From Paulownia fortunei (taxonomy: Eukaryota; Streptophyta; Magnoliopsida; Lamiales; Paulowniaceae): DNA of 64,000 nt. The stretch lies in contig CM033108.1 in the NCBI GenBank assembly GCA_019321725.1, positions 9,814,060-9,878,059 of the forward strand, in the 5' to 3' direction. The notes under the pieces were generated by a model that made no database searches, was not told where the DNA came from, and worked only from the letters and a program-made list of their open reading frames with translations. The translations under genes and the position numbers were made by a program. Below are positions 45,264 to 56,214 of the stretch, piece by piece (positions within the stretch are counted from its first letter, which is position 1; each line of letters begins with the position of its first letter).

Positions 45264-46051
45264 CTTTTTTTTTTTTAATACAACAATTCATTCAAGAATG
45301 ATTGTGTAAATGAGATGAAAAAGGGTAGAATATTAGATTTTTTTTAAGCTCGATAATGTGTATAGGGTGTCCAAAGAATTGATTTAATAAGCTCAAGAGG
45401 GGACACTAGGGAATAATTCAAGTATAGGTTGGCTTCAAAGGCTCAAACGGTCCAAAAATAGCCTAAATCATTTCCCTAATGTTATGCTATCTAGGATTTC
45501 ACCTCGACTAGTGATCAAACAAGTTCTAGAGATTGGTGGGGTCATTTAAGAAATAATTAGACCGTATAAATTGTCTTTAAATAATTAAATATAACTCAAC
45601 AAACTACTTAGTGCATCAAGATTCACAAGACCTCATAAAGTAACTAAAACCAAATTTTGATGTTTAGACACGTAAACAAACGTACAAATTCTAATATTTA
45701 CTTTTTTTTTCAAGTATGCACATAGTTTGTTAGTAAACTTTTCAAGCAACAAGCAATAACCCTAAACTCTTGAACTCCCCCAAACTTAATATAAGTATTG
45801 TCCTCAATGATTGAAAGAATTGTAAAACAAGGGGACTTTCCTGAAAATGGGTGGTCTTTATCCTTTAACCTACAAAAATGAGTAAAATATCAAGGAGCAA
45901 TCATCATGATATGAAACAACACGAGAATAACAACACTCACAAAGCAAGAAAAAAAAGCTTGGTTTGCCTCCCAAGAAGTGCTTTATTTAAAGTATTTAGC
46001 TAGACCGAAACTGGATACCTAGATTGCTTCCGCAAGTGGAAGATTAGACAT
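45264..46051 (-). repeat. Athila post-pol (3' region) fragment, direct copy of 54280-55030
   Basis: Collinear with 54280-55030: 'aatacaacaattcattcaagaatga', 'ggctcaagagg-gacactaggg', 'ggctcaaacggtccaaaaatag', 'ggtgcatcaagattcacaagacctcataaagta' and 'gaccgaaact'. In the copy at 54280 this region follows Athila integrase, so here it is the 3' region of a second Athila, minus strand. No coding sequence seen. Confidence 0.7.
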
Positions 46052-46943
46052 CTTAGCAATGGTTTAGTTAGTAAAGGTAGCTTTGCTAAAAACGCTTTCA
46101 ATTCATCAAAGGCTTTCTGACACTCATCAATCCATTCAAACTTGCTAGCCTTTCTTAAGACCTTGAAGAAAGATAAACTTCTCTCTATCGACCTGGAGAT
46201 GAAGCGACTTGGGGCTGCTATCCTGCCTGTGAGCTGCTGGACTTTATTAATGCTATTTGGAGGAGCCATATTTTACATGGCCTTCACTTTCTTTGGGTTT
46301 ACTTCTATACCTTTTTTTGTTACCATGTAGCTCAAGAATTTTCCCGATCTGACCCCAAAAGAACATTTAGAAGGATTTAATTTCATACCATACCTCCTAA
46401 GCACTCCAAAAGCCTTTGCCAAATCTGCCACATGAGCTTCGGCCTTTTTTGCTTTTCACCAGCATGTCATCTGCATACACTTCCATGTTTCGTCTAAGCT
46501 GACCTCGAAACATCCTATCTATTAAGCTTGGGTATGTTGCTTCTGTGTTTTTTAGTCCAAAAAGCATAATCACATAACAATAAGTTCTTATGCAAGTGAT
46601 AAAATGTACTTTTTTTAGTCCTCTGGTGTTAACATGAATTGGTGATACCCTTGCGAGGCATCCATCATATTTAGTAGCTCACACCCCAAAGTAGAATCAA
46701 CCAACTAGTTAATCCAAGGTAAAGGGTAATAATCTTTAGGACAAGCTTTGTTTAGATTTCGGAAGTCGATACACATTCTCCATTTTTCTTATGTTTTTAG
46801 CACCAGGACTACATTTGATAACTATTCAAGAAATTGGATCTCTTTTATATGACCAGCTTCCAACAACTTCTCCACCTCCTTCTAAATGATCTTGTCTTTT
46901 TCCAGACTAGAGTGTCTCTTTTCTTGTTTAATTAGCTTATAGG
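46052..46943 (-). pseudogene. Ty3/gypsy Tat-like reverse transcriptase and RNase H fragment
   Basis: Minus strand reads EVEKLLEAGHIKEIQFLE (about 46870), WRMCIDFRNLNKACPKDYYP (about 46780), MMDASQGYHQFMLTPED, the catalytic region YADDMLVKSK (about 46470), KAFGVLRRYGMKLNPSKCSF, EVNPKKVK, NKVQQLTGRIAA-SRFISRS, FEWIDECQKAFDELKAFLAK and LPLLTKP at about 46060. This is the Tat/Retand-type RT (FRNLNKACPKDYYPLP). Stops and frameshifts are present. It is abruptly joined at about 46052 to Athila-type 3' sequence and at 46944 to an Athila-like LTR. Confidence 0.82.
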
Positions 46944-47800
46944 TGATAAATGTATATTTTTCCATGTTTTGTATCAAATCCACTATGTCTCCTCGCTTTG
47001 TTCTTGTTAATGTTAGATTTTTATTAATGTTTTGTGTATGATAGGAATTTGGGGATCAAGAGATAAAAAATGAGCCAAAATGAAGTTGAAACAAGCATTC
47101 TTGAACAAAATTTCATTGACACGGTGCCACTGCGGCAAGTTTTGTATTTTAGGCATAACTTTATGATCCAAAACTCTATTGACCTGATTCTTATCTTAAT
47201 GGAAAGACAAGTTATAGATCTATAAATTTTTTGTTGACAACTGATCCCATTACAATTGATTTCAAAGAGAAAAATTTAACTAAACAGTTAAGCATGTACT
47301 GAAACTTCCTGATGCGGCAGTCTTCGTTGTTTTGGCATAACTCTATCCACATATGTCATATTAAGTTGATTCAAGTGTCGTTTGAAAGAAAGGCTGTAAC
47401 TACAATTTATTAAAAGGCACAAAAGGTTAAGTCAAACTAGAAAGAGCTCACAAATGGTTTATAAGAAGAATGATCAAAGCTACGATGCTAATTGGACAGA
47501 AGGTTTGACGCCGCAGCCCCAAAAATTAGAGCCGCAACATTAACTAGATAGAAAGTTTGGAGCCATGGCCCCAAAAATCAGAGTCGTGGTGCTAGTTAGA
47601 TAGAATGTTTGGAGCCATGACCCTAGAAATTAGAGTCGCAGCCCCAGTTCGTGAAAATTTAAAAACATGATTTTTAAGTCCGATTTTGGGATTTTTTTAG
47701 AGGACTTTAAAAGGAATATTCCAATACAAATATGGGGAATTCTTTTGACCTAAAAACATGGACGAAAAAGAGAGGAATCATGAAAAAGAAGTTATTTAGA
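46944..47800 (+). repeat. Athila/Tat-family LTR fragment
   Basis: Starts TGATAAATGTATATTTTTCC followed by 'tttttgtatcaaatcc' and 'attaatgttttgtgt', matching the first 100 bp of the Athila LTR at 56215. A later stretch has repeated motifs 'ttggagcc-tggccccaaaaat-agagccgc' (47500-47650, about three imperfect copies). The remainder of the LTR is missing or diverged. Confidence 0.6.
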
Positions 47801-47829
47801 TGTCTTTTCGGAGGATGTTGACCTTGCCT

Positions 47830-49448
47830 CATCATAAGTAGCAGCCTTGGCAAAAAATGCTTTCAATAATTCTTCTGAAAGAGAGATGTCAAAATTGTTG
47901 AAGCTCTTTATGGACTTAAGCACAAACACATCATCTTTGATGGATAAAATAGAGTCAACTGAAGTACTTGTTATCCTTTCGCAAAGATCACTTTATAACT
48001 TCTAAAGGTACTCTTTTTGATGATTAAGTATAAACTTTTCACCTTCAAACACTAAAGTTGCTGGCCACTGAGGTGTTTATTTAGCTCTAGTTAAGTTGAA
48101 AGTCTCTTTTTGTATTGCCTTGTCAACTGGAGGAATTGTGGCCAACAAGTTAGGCCCCAAGATCAATCTTTGGCTATTTTATGATCCTTCGTCATCAATG
48201 TTAATAAGTTCTTCCTCCAACTCAAACATTACATGTGTAAGTTAGAAAAGAACTTATTTCTTATACTAAAAAAAAGGAAAAGAACAAAAGAAAAAATGAG
48301 AAATAACCTCTTCAACAAATTTCTCCATTTGACATGGGTTGCTTATAATAATATGAATGCCAATATCTCTTAGCTAATGGTCCACATTACTACTACCACT
48401 TTCCTCAATGGGGTGAGAAGTACTATTCCTCTTGTTGGCTTTGAGAGGCTCGATGGTTTAAGTGTTGTATTCTTCAGGAAGAGAAATGGCATGCATATGT
48501 GGGGAATAATAAAGTGGACCATTTCCATTATCGTGCTCCTTGCCTTTGGGTGAGATCTTACTTGGGTTTAAATTGATCAAGCTCGTAATGTTTTTTTCAA
48601 AGTAACTTCCATAAACTTTGGTCCACTACTTATAATCTTCTAACAAGAACTTCTTTGCATTTGGGGACATACAAGGAAGATGCGCCTTAGACATAGACTT
48701 GGACAAGGTGCACAAATTTCAATAGTGAACTCCTTCTTCTAAATAAGCTTTGTGGATATCTCGTGTGAGAGCTCCCGACATCACTTTATAGAATCCAAAT
48801 TGACGACTAAATCGATGGAGACTATAAGGCTCAATGATGAAGTGTCAACCTTGTCGCAAAGAATGAAAACTCGGGCGAATGGAAATAAGTAGTTTTGCTC
48901 AAATCTCTCTGCATTCCCTCGACATATAAGCAATCCTTGCTCTTGGTAATCATGGTGCAAGTCCAAGAAACAAGGTCTCCTTTGTGGGTTCACTTGCGAG
49001 AATCTTTGGGATCATAGTATCTTGTGTTTCCTTCACCCAGAAAGATCGCTATTTTAGGGCCTCATACTCCTTGCCAAACTTGGTGATAAGTCTTGATGCA
49101 ATACGCTAATCAACTATAGACAAAGTGGATGGAGAATGTTGAACTCACGCGGGATGGTGTTAGAGAATTCACGATCTTATTTATGCCTTTGTAGATGCTT
49201 ACTAAGAGGAGAATTACAAGGCCCACCATTTGCCCACTTGCCATGATGCTCACCATTTTGAAAGTAGTAGGACGTATCAAGTTGATGCCGTCACTGGGAA
49301 GAACAAATATGCCAAGCCAACAAGTTAAGTATGCCGCCAAGTATGTTTCTTCTCTCGAGCTCTCTTTAACTCCAAACTTTGAAAATAAAGCCTTCTCCGA
49401 GGGGCACCATTCTCCTGTTGGCTTCGCTATAATCGCAGGGGCATACAC
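47830..49448 (-). pseudogene. Plant mobile domain (PMD) protein, C-terminal part
   Basis: Minus strand. 49448-49110 is open: VYAPAIIAKPTGEWCPSEKA, FGVKESSREETYLAAYLTCW, LGIFVLPSDGINLIRPTTFK, MVSIMASGQ. With frameshifts it continues AYCIKTYHQVWQGV, KIAIFLGEGNTRYYDPKDSR, THKGDLVSWTCTMI (about 49000), FGFYQDIP-like sequence, and a coiled tail to about 47830 (SVDSILSIKDDVFVLKSIKS, AKAATYDEARSTSSEK). This is the aminotransferase-like plant mobile domain, carried by plant TEs and by host proteins of the MAIL1/MAIN type. The N-terminal part is at 51690-52556, across an inserted LTR. Non-functional. Confidence 0.75.
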
Positions 49449-49450
49449 AG

Positions 49451-51681
49451 TGAAAAATTTAAAATTTTATAAAAAATAAATTTATCCTCTCAATTAAAAA
49501 ATGATTCTAATAATCGCACTTATTCAAGTGAATATATATATCAATAAATATATTAAATTTGGATTATACCTTTCAAGAACTCCGGTTGTTGTAGGGACGA
49601 AGCAGTCAATTGCTATATTCCTTGCTTATCAGAACTCGCAGGGATCCACGTGTCTCCCTTCTATGAGATCCACAATTTGAAGAACACTGATTAAAAGAAT
49701 CCGCTATTATTCTTAAAATCATTTTCTATTCTAGATCCAAAGTAATGTTTGTCCTTTAATCCAACTGATATATCAAGAACAAACTTTCAAGAATAATAAA
49801 GATTAATTCTTTAAGTTATTGAAATTTTGTAGTGAAGAGAATATCAAGAAACCTATTTTCCTTAAAGAACAAGAAAATAAAGATTTTCAAAAAAATAACT
49901 TTTCTTTTCTTTCATTTCCTTTCTTTTCTTTTATTGAAGAGAAAAATAGAAGATAAGATATAATTATTTTTCTGATAAATCACTATGTAATTTTTAGCCC
50001 TCCCTATGTATATAGGGGTCGAAAATTCTTTCACTCTCCAACTCTTGGAGAGTTCATTAATTTTGAATCACTTCAAAATTTTATTTTAGTAGGATTTTAA
50101 ATCTTCCAACAATTTTTATTTTTCTCTCTCTAATGTATGTGGACGTATTTGAAACTACATTAGTCATCAAGAATAGTCTATATATATTTTTTATAATAAT
50201 TTGAACTCTTCAAATAATATCAAGATAAGTATATATCAAATATATATAAAAAATATATTCATATAAAATAAACACCTAATGGCCGATTTTTTATCTCATA
50301 AAACTCGATCATATTAAATTTAATTAAATAAATTATATTTATTTTAATTATCCTCTCCATCTTCTATTCGGCTTCTTAAGTGATCCACTTTAATTTTTGG
50401 TTTTGGACTTAAAAAAATCAAGAATAATTCAATTGATTTAAACCTATATTAATCAATCCAATTGATTACTTATAATTTACTCCAACTGGGCTTCCTAATC
50501 ATATTAGGTTCAATTAAATAATTTAATTTAACTATTAAATTAAATAGAACCCCTAATTAATTAATTAATCAATATTAACTAATTAATTTCCAACCATTGG
50601 AAAAATTCCAAAATAGAAATGTTGCTTTCCAAAAAATAAAGATGTGTGACCCTCTTAGGTTCACTACTAACTAGTAGTGGGTTTATAATATTTGCAACTT
50701 ATGAATAACAATTATTTCGATTAATTAATCTAATTAATTAATCCCCCTGAAATTAACTCCATAATTTCAAGAACCTCACTATTCATAAAAATACCTAACA
50801 AGTAATCATAATAAACTAGACTTAAGTGAAATAGCGAGTAAACCTATTTCAGTTGTGAGTATCATACACGTATGGTCCTTTCGACAACTAATCTCTTGAT
50901 TGAATCTATGGATTATAAGTCGAAACCTTAAATGATTCAATAACTGTGATTCCATTTCAAGTTCGGATGATTCTTAATGAATCATGATTTATCTTACCTT
51001 AGCCAAGTCTTTGAATCATGAATTATGAAAACATAAGACATTCCCTTGTTAAATAAAAGACAAGTGTCAAATTCTATGTTAGCCACTGATAGACCTTCAT
51101 GCACACCAATGCAACACCCAACATACCCCTTTTGTGATTATTAAGTAATCAAAAGATATATCAAGTGTTGCAGGATGAAAATAAGGCTACCATCATACCT
51201 CAAGTCTAAGGACTAGCTGGGAACTATCGCAACATAAAAATTCTTATTTCGACACGCAAAGCCTCCAACTAAAAATTTCTTGTGGGCCATATTCAATGTA
51301 CTTGTTCTCTAACAACCACCCACATATATATCTCTAACCTAATGCCAATGGAATGCGACATCCTTGTCTTACAAGCATGCATTGTATGTACGAGTCTTAC
51401 TGAGCTATTTGATGTCCCATCTAAAAAAATCCTTGACTTTGCACTTATTTAAGACTAAAACCTTATAGGCATGTTCCATGATTACCATCATATGCGTGTG
51501 CCCCATAGCTAAATTTGGTCTAAGGACTTTATCTAATATGCAGAAAGAAAAATGTAAGACATAAGGTAAAAAAAATGTCTTTTTATTAATATAATTCCCA
51601 ATAAGATTATCTTTAGAAAGGAAAAGAGTATAATATACTCAGTCTAATTAGGGCATTGGGAATCCTACTCTAACATCTCCG
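49451..51681 (-). mobile_element. Copia-type solo LTR inserted in the PMD gene
   Basis: On the minus strand it starts TGTTAGAGTAGGATTCCC (51681) and ends near 49451 (plus strand TGAAAAATTTAAAATT). It is about 2.23 kb and TG/CA bounded, with blocks shared with 9118-12106 and 18383-19870 ('gtgtgacc-tcttaggttcact', 'accaatgg', 'ggcatgttccatgattaccatcatatg'). PMD coding sequence lies on both sides. No 5 bp target duplication could be confirmed. No internal coding region, so solo LTR. Confidence 0.7.
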
Positions 51682-51689
51682 TGTATACC

Positions 51690-52556
51690 GAAGTCGCCAA
51701 ATGGATTGTGAGTTGATTTAGGGTGGACAATCTTCTTCTCGCTAACTGGAGGAGATGAATGGTACCTAGCAGCCTTCTTTAACCAAAATCTGATCCACTC
51801 ATCGATGGATACTCAAGAAGGTTAATCTCTATTAGCACTCATTTGAAGTAGATGATAAGCATGAAGTACTAGTTGCAAGAGCAAGGGACGAATCTACTTC
51901 CTACCTCATCCATGCCAGTGATCTCCTTGGCATAGGGAACAACTTCATCATAAAGAAATTTGATTATTGGACGACCTGCAAAAGTGTACAAATCCCATAA
52001 TGATATGGATAATTCTTAAAGGAAAATCAATAATATGTTGGTAAGTGGACACCATGCCTCGCAAAATGCCATGACTATGTTAGAATTGCGATCGTAAATG
52101 AATAACGAAGCATACACTGGATTATATATTTACGCCTCAAGAAGCTTGTGACCACAGTGATTGAGGATGTCTTTGCTTTATTCCCAATCCCTTGATAGAG
52201 TGAAACTTACCGGTGAATTGGATTGCATCCCCCTACTTGGCATTACCTTTAATGATGTGGCGACCTAATGTTCACAATGGAGTTAGCTCGCTTGATTGCT
52301 GATGATGAGTTGCTTGCAAAGCCCACTCCTTGGAAGTCTTACTCAAAGGAATCTCCTGGGATCATTTCTCCAAGTAAGATGGATTCTTCAACCTTGGCCA
52401 TTGCTTGCGTATCGACCACTAGGGAATCATAAACTATCGAAATTATGTATTTTTGCGTGGATTGACTCTCATTGTCAATGATCACCAAGTATTGGACTCC
52501 AAAGGAAGAAGAAGTATCTTTGAAATAGACTATGGGTAATCTATAAAAGAGCAACA
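51690..52556 (-). pseudogene. Plant mobile domain (PMD) protein, N-terminal part
   Basis: Minus strand, from about 52400: MAKVEESILLGEMIPGDSFE, then in changing frames FTLSRDWE, ILNHCGHKLLEA, ASLFIYDRNSNIVMAFCEAW, CPLTN, ELSISLWDLYTFAGRPIIKF and LYDEVVPYAKEITGMDEVG. The pattern AFCE-WCP-TNTL-T--GE-SISLWDL---GGLPI-G-FYDEVVP is the N-terminal PMD signature. It is cut at about 51690 by the LTR. The open stretch 52557-52339 extends upstream without a known domain. Confidence 0.75.
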
Positions 52557-53049
52557 AGAGAAAAAAAATAGGTTAAGAAGATGAAAAAACCCAAATACAT
52601 GCTTTCTTTTGATGTCATGAAAATCCGTAGTGATGAATTTCAGTGCAGTCTTTGCTAGCAATTTTATGTTTTCAAAATAAAAAATGGGGTAATAGATAGA
52701 TGATGCAAGTTGATAGAAAATTAACTTCGTTTGTGATTGATAACAATGGTGCAAGTGACGTCTAAGGAAAGCCTTACAACCTGTAAACAAGTAAAATTGA
52801 TTAGGAACAAGTTTGTTCTTGAAGGGATTGGAGGTAACTCCTTTGAGAGCCTATGAAGTGCATAAATTCAGTTAATGCCTTTACAAAGGTAAGGTTAGAT
52901 GATAACTAGAATTCACAAGCTCTCGCAGGGTCACAGTAAACTCAACTTCCAAAAGCCAATTAGGAACTCTCTGCCAATGTTATATTTGAGAATTGGTGCC
53001 TACAAGAATAGAAAGGAATGATCCAAAAAAAAAAAGAGAGAGAGGAAGA
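52557..53049. other. Unassigned stretch, nothing recognised
   Basis: No recognisable coding region. The ORF at 52530-52790 (minus) lacks known motifs. It ends with a purine-rich AG run (about 53018-53046) next to an Athila LTR remnant. Confidence 0.4.
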
Positions 53050-53586
53050 AATTCAATCACCAAAAGCAAAAGAACAAAGATAGCTATCAAGAAAATTATA
53101 TATTAGTGTTTACATATTAATTATAGATCTATGTCTTGGCTTTCTATTGGCACTTGAATTAACTAAATATAACATATGTGGAGAGAGTTATGCCTAAAAT
53201 ACCAAGATGTGTCATCCTAAGAAATTTCAGCCCAATGCTAACTTTTAAACTCGATATTTCTCATTAAGATCGATAGAATTAGATTTTTTGGTAAAGATAA
53301 CAGTTATAGATATATCCCTTGGATTTTCATTGGTAAAAGAATCAAATCAAAATGATATTGTAGCAAATATTTATGATGGAAATACAAAAACTGCCATCAG
53401 TCGCACCACAATTTGGATTCTTCAACATTTCAACCAAGTTTTTGGTTGCTTTCCATTTTCTTCTTCTTTTGTCATTACCTACAAGATTTCAAACTAATTA
53501 CATAAAAACTAAAAAAAAAACACTTGAAAACAAACCAAATATTAATCAAAAGATATATGAATTGTTGGTATAAAACCAATTTATCA
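53050..53586 (-). repeat. Athila 3' LTR remnant
   Basis: On the minus strand it starts TGATAAATTGG at 53586, directly after the PPT-like TTTGGAGGTATT. It shares the Athila LTR text 'cggttatagatatatcccttggattttc' type block (about 53300). It is truncated toward 53050. The ORFs at 53288-53573 lie inside it and are not genes. Confidence 0.5.
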
Positions 53587-53623
53587 AATACCTCCAAACT
53601 TGAAGATTTGCTTGTCCTCAAGC
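53587..53623 (-). other. Athila polypurine tract and conserved hairpin
   Basis: Minus strand: GCTTGAGGACAAGC (53623-53610, a stem GCTTG/CAAGC around a 4-base loop), then 'aaatcttcaagTTTGGAGG' and the LTR start at 53586. As I recall, a GCTTGAGGACAAGC word just before the PPT and 3' LTR is typical of Athila-lineage elements. Confidence 0.6.
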
Positions 53624-55029
53624 ATCAAACATGAAATTCTCATAACAATCCCCCTATGAATCAAGTTACCAAAGTCAAGAAAGATTTTTCTAATATCTCA
53701 TCTCAAAATATTAGAAAAATATACCAAGTTTACATGTTAACATGTAGATTGGTTTCACTTAACTTCATGGTCTTGTGTGTGTGTGTGAAAGTAATAGTTT
53801 ATCAACTTTTATTTATCATCCGGATAGGTTTGTTAAACCAACTACTCATATTTGATTCACTTTTGAAGTGCTTACTAAACTCCATAGGCTTGTTTTTCCA
53901 CACTAGTCTCCATTAATGTAGGTAGATTATAGCATCAAAGATAAAAAGTATTTCCAAATCTTATATTGTGAGGCTTGGGTAATGGTAGGAAAATATGGAA
54001 AATTGTAGCTAAAATTACCCATTTTACACAACCATACTAGAACCTTTATGAATAAGCACCAACTTCTTCATCAATCCCTTCATTTTTTTTATTGAACATC
54101 CCATTTTTCTTCTTTTTGAACATAGATTACCCCCGAAACTTACTTTTTTTGTTGTATGCAATGGGGGTCTATTTGTTTTAGGGAGTTCAAATCATACACC
54201 TCAATTCATAATCTATTTATTTTTCTTTTCTTTTCAATCTTTTCTTTTCTTTATTTTTTTTTTCTCTCTCTCTTTTTTTTAATACAACAATTCATTCAAG
54301 AATGATGGTGTAAATAAGAAGAAAAAATGGTAGAATATTGAATTTTTTTTTCATGAAGCTTGATAATGTGTATGGGTTGTCCAAAAAATTATTTCAATAG
54401 GCTCAAGAGGAGACACTAGGGCATAATTCAAATATAGGTTAGCTTCAAAGGCTCAAACGGTCCAAAAATAGTATAAATCATCATCTCCCTAATGTTATCC
54501 ACCTAGGATTTCGCCTCGACTAGTGATCAAATAAGTTTTAGAGGTTTTGGTGGACCATTTAAAAAATTAATTAGACCATATAAACTATCTCTAAACAATT
54601 AAATGTAACTCAACAAATTACTTGGTGCATCAAGATTCACAAGACCTCATAAAGTAAATAAAACCAAAATTTTGATGTTTAGAAATGTAAACAAACATAT
54701 AATTCTAAAATTTACTTTTTGTTTCAAGTATCCACATAGTTTTATCACTAAACTTTTCGCAAACAAGCAATAACCTAAAACTCTAAAAACTCCCCCCTAA
54801 ACTTAATATAAGTGTGTCCTCAATGATTGAAAGAATTGTAAAACAATGGGACTTCTAAAAATGGGTGGTATTTAGCCTTTAACCTGCAAAACAGAGTAAA
54901 ATATCAAGGAACAATCATCATGATGTGAAACAACGCAAAAATAACAACACTTACAAAAAATAGAAAAAAGAGCTTGAGTTACCTTCCAAGAAGCGCTTCA
55001 TTTAAAGTCTTTAGTTAGACCGAAACTAA
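53624..55029 (-). repeat. Athila post-pol region, no ORF recognised
   Basis: Lies between integrase (55030-55912) and the 3' LTR (53586). 54280-55030 is duplicated at 45264-46010. A pyrimidine run on the plus strand (54205-54285) is a purine tract on the minus strand. Short ORFs such as 53656-53916 show no env-like or other domain. Confidence 0.55.
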
Positions 55030-55912
55030 ATACCTTAGGTTGTTTCTTCAAGTGGAAGATTAGACATCTTCCAAATTTCATTGCCATAATAATGTTTCAA
55101 CCTCTGTCCATTGACACAAAATAATATGTCATCCTTACCTTTGAGCTCAACCGCCCAAAATGGAAATGTCTTGTTGACAATAAAGGGACTGGACCATTTG
55201 GATTTTTAATTTTCCCAAAAAAGTTTAAATCTAGAATTGAAAGCAACACAAGTTGTCTGGGTTAAAATTCCTTTCTCAAGATCATTTTTATCAGGCCATT
55301 ATTTTTTTTTCTTTATAGATTTTAGCATTTTCATAGGTATCAAACCTAAATTTCTCCATTTCATTGAGTTGCAACAATATTTTTTCTCCTATTGCCTTTA
55401 TATCAAAATTTAATTATTGCACACCCAATATGCTCTATGTTCTAACTCAACAGAGAGGTGACAAGCTTTTCCATAAACTAATCAATAGGCAGATATACCA
55501 TAGGAGTTTTATATGTTATGCGGTATGCCACAATGCATTATCAAACTTTTATGCCAATCCTTTCGATTAATGCTTACCATTTTCTCCAGGATTTTGCTTT
55601 ACTTCTCGATTTGAGATTTCAGTTTGTCTATTTGATTGAGGATGATATCCAAGAGCTACCTTGTGTCTTACACCATTACTCAGTCAACACGTTATAAATT
55701 ATTTTATTTACAAAAATGAAAACCTTCATCACTTATAATTGCTCTAGGTATGCCAAAATGAGTGAAAATATATTTGTGTAGAATTTAAGCACTACCTTGG
55801 TAACATTAGTAGGTGTGGCAATTTGCTTCTATCCACTTGGAGACATAATTCCACAACGAACAAAAGGTATGATCGACCATTTGATGGAGGAAATGGTTCC
55901 ATGATGTAACAC
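55030..55912 (-). pseudogene. Athila-lineage integrase fragment
   Basis: Minus strand, with frameshifts: PFPPSNGRSYLLFVV then [13 protein letters not shown] (about 55900-55800), THFGIPRAIISDEGFHFCK (catalytic Asp, about 55740), QNDID/SQIE (degraded NGQAE region), NRKDWHKSL, VYGKACHLSVELEHRAYWV (about 55460), VAFNSRFKLF, LKSKWSSPFIV, FPFWAVELKGKDDILFCVNG and QRLKHYYGNE (about 55070), the Athila integrase C-terminus. The RT and RNase H upstream are absent. Non-functional. Confidence 0.82.
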
Positions 55913-56214
55913 TTAACCTAACTGCAGAGTCTAAACAAGCTGATACAGTTAAGTCAAGAAATGTTAATTTTTTATCAAATATTAGAGTTATGGTTTTAAT
56001 AAAAGTTCTCATTTTAGCTATTTAAAGAAAGAACTTGAATCGTTTTATAAAACACACCATATACATCTATCAAAATTGAGTACAATTTCTATTTACAAAA
56101 CTATAACAGAGAGCTTATTTTAAAAAACAAAATAGAGTTTTCAACATAACTACAAAACAGTTTCGAAGTATGCATATGAACAAATCTCTATCCGATCATC
56201 TAAGAAAACTCAGT
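55913..56214. other. Unassigned AT-rich stretch between two Athila elements
   Basis: No coding sequence continues from the integrase fragment. It begins 'tgtaacacttaacctaactg' (about 55904), which could be another LTR edge. It abuts the TG of the 5' LTR at 56215. Confidence 0.4.

Noticed and set aside
49195..49479. 94 residue plus-strand ORF
   Set aside because: Antisense shadow of the PMD coding region on the minus strand.
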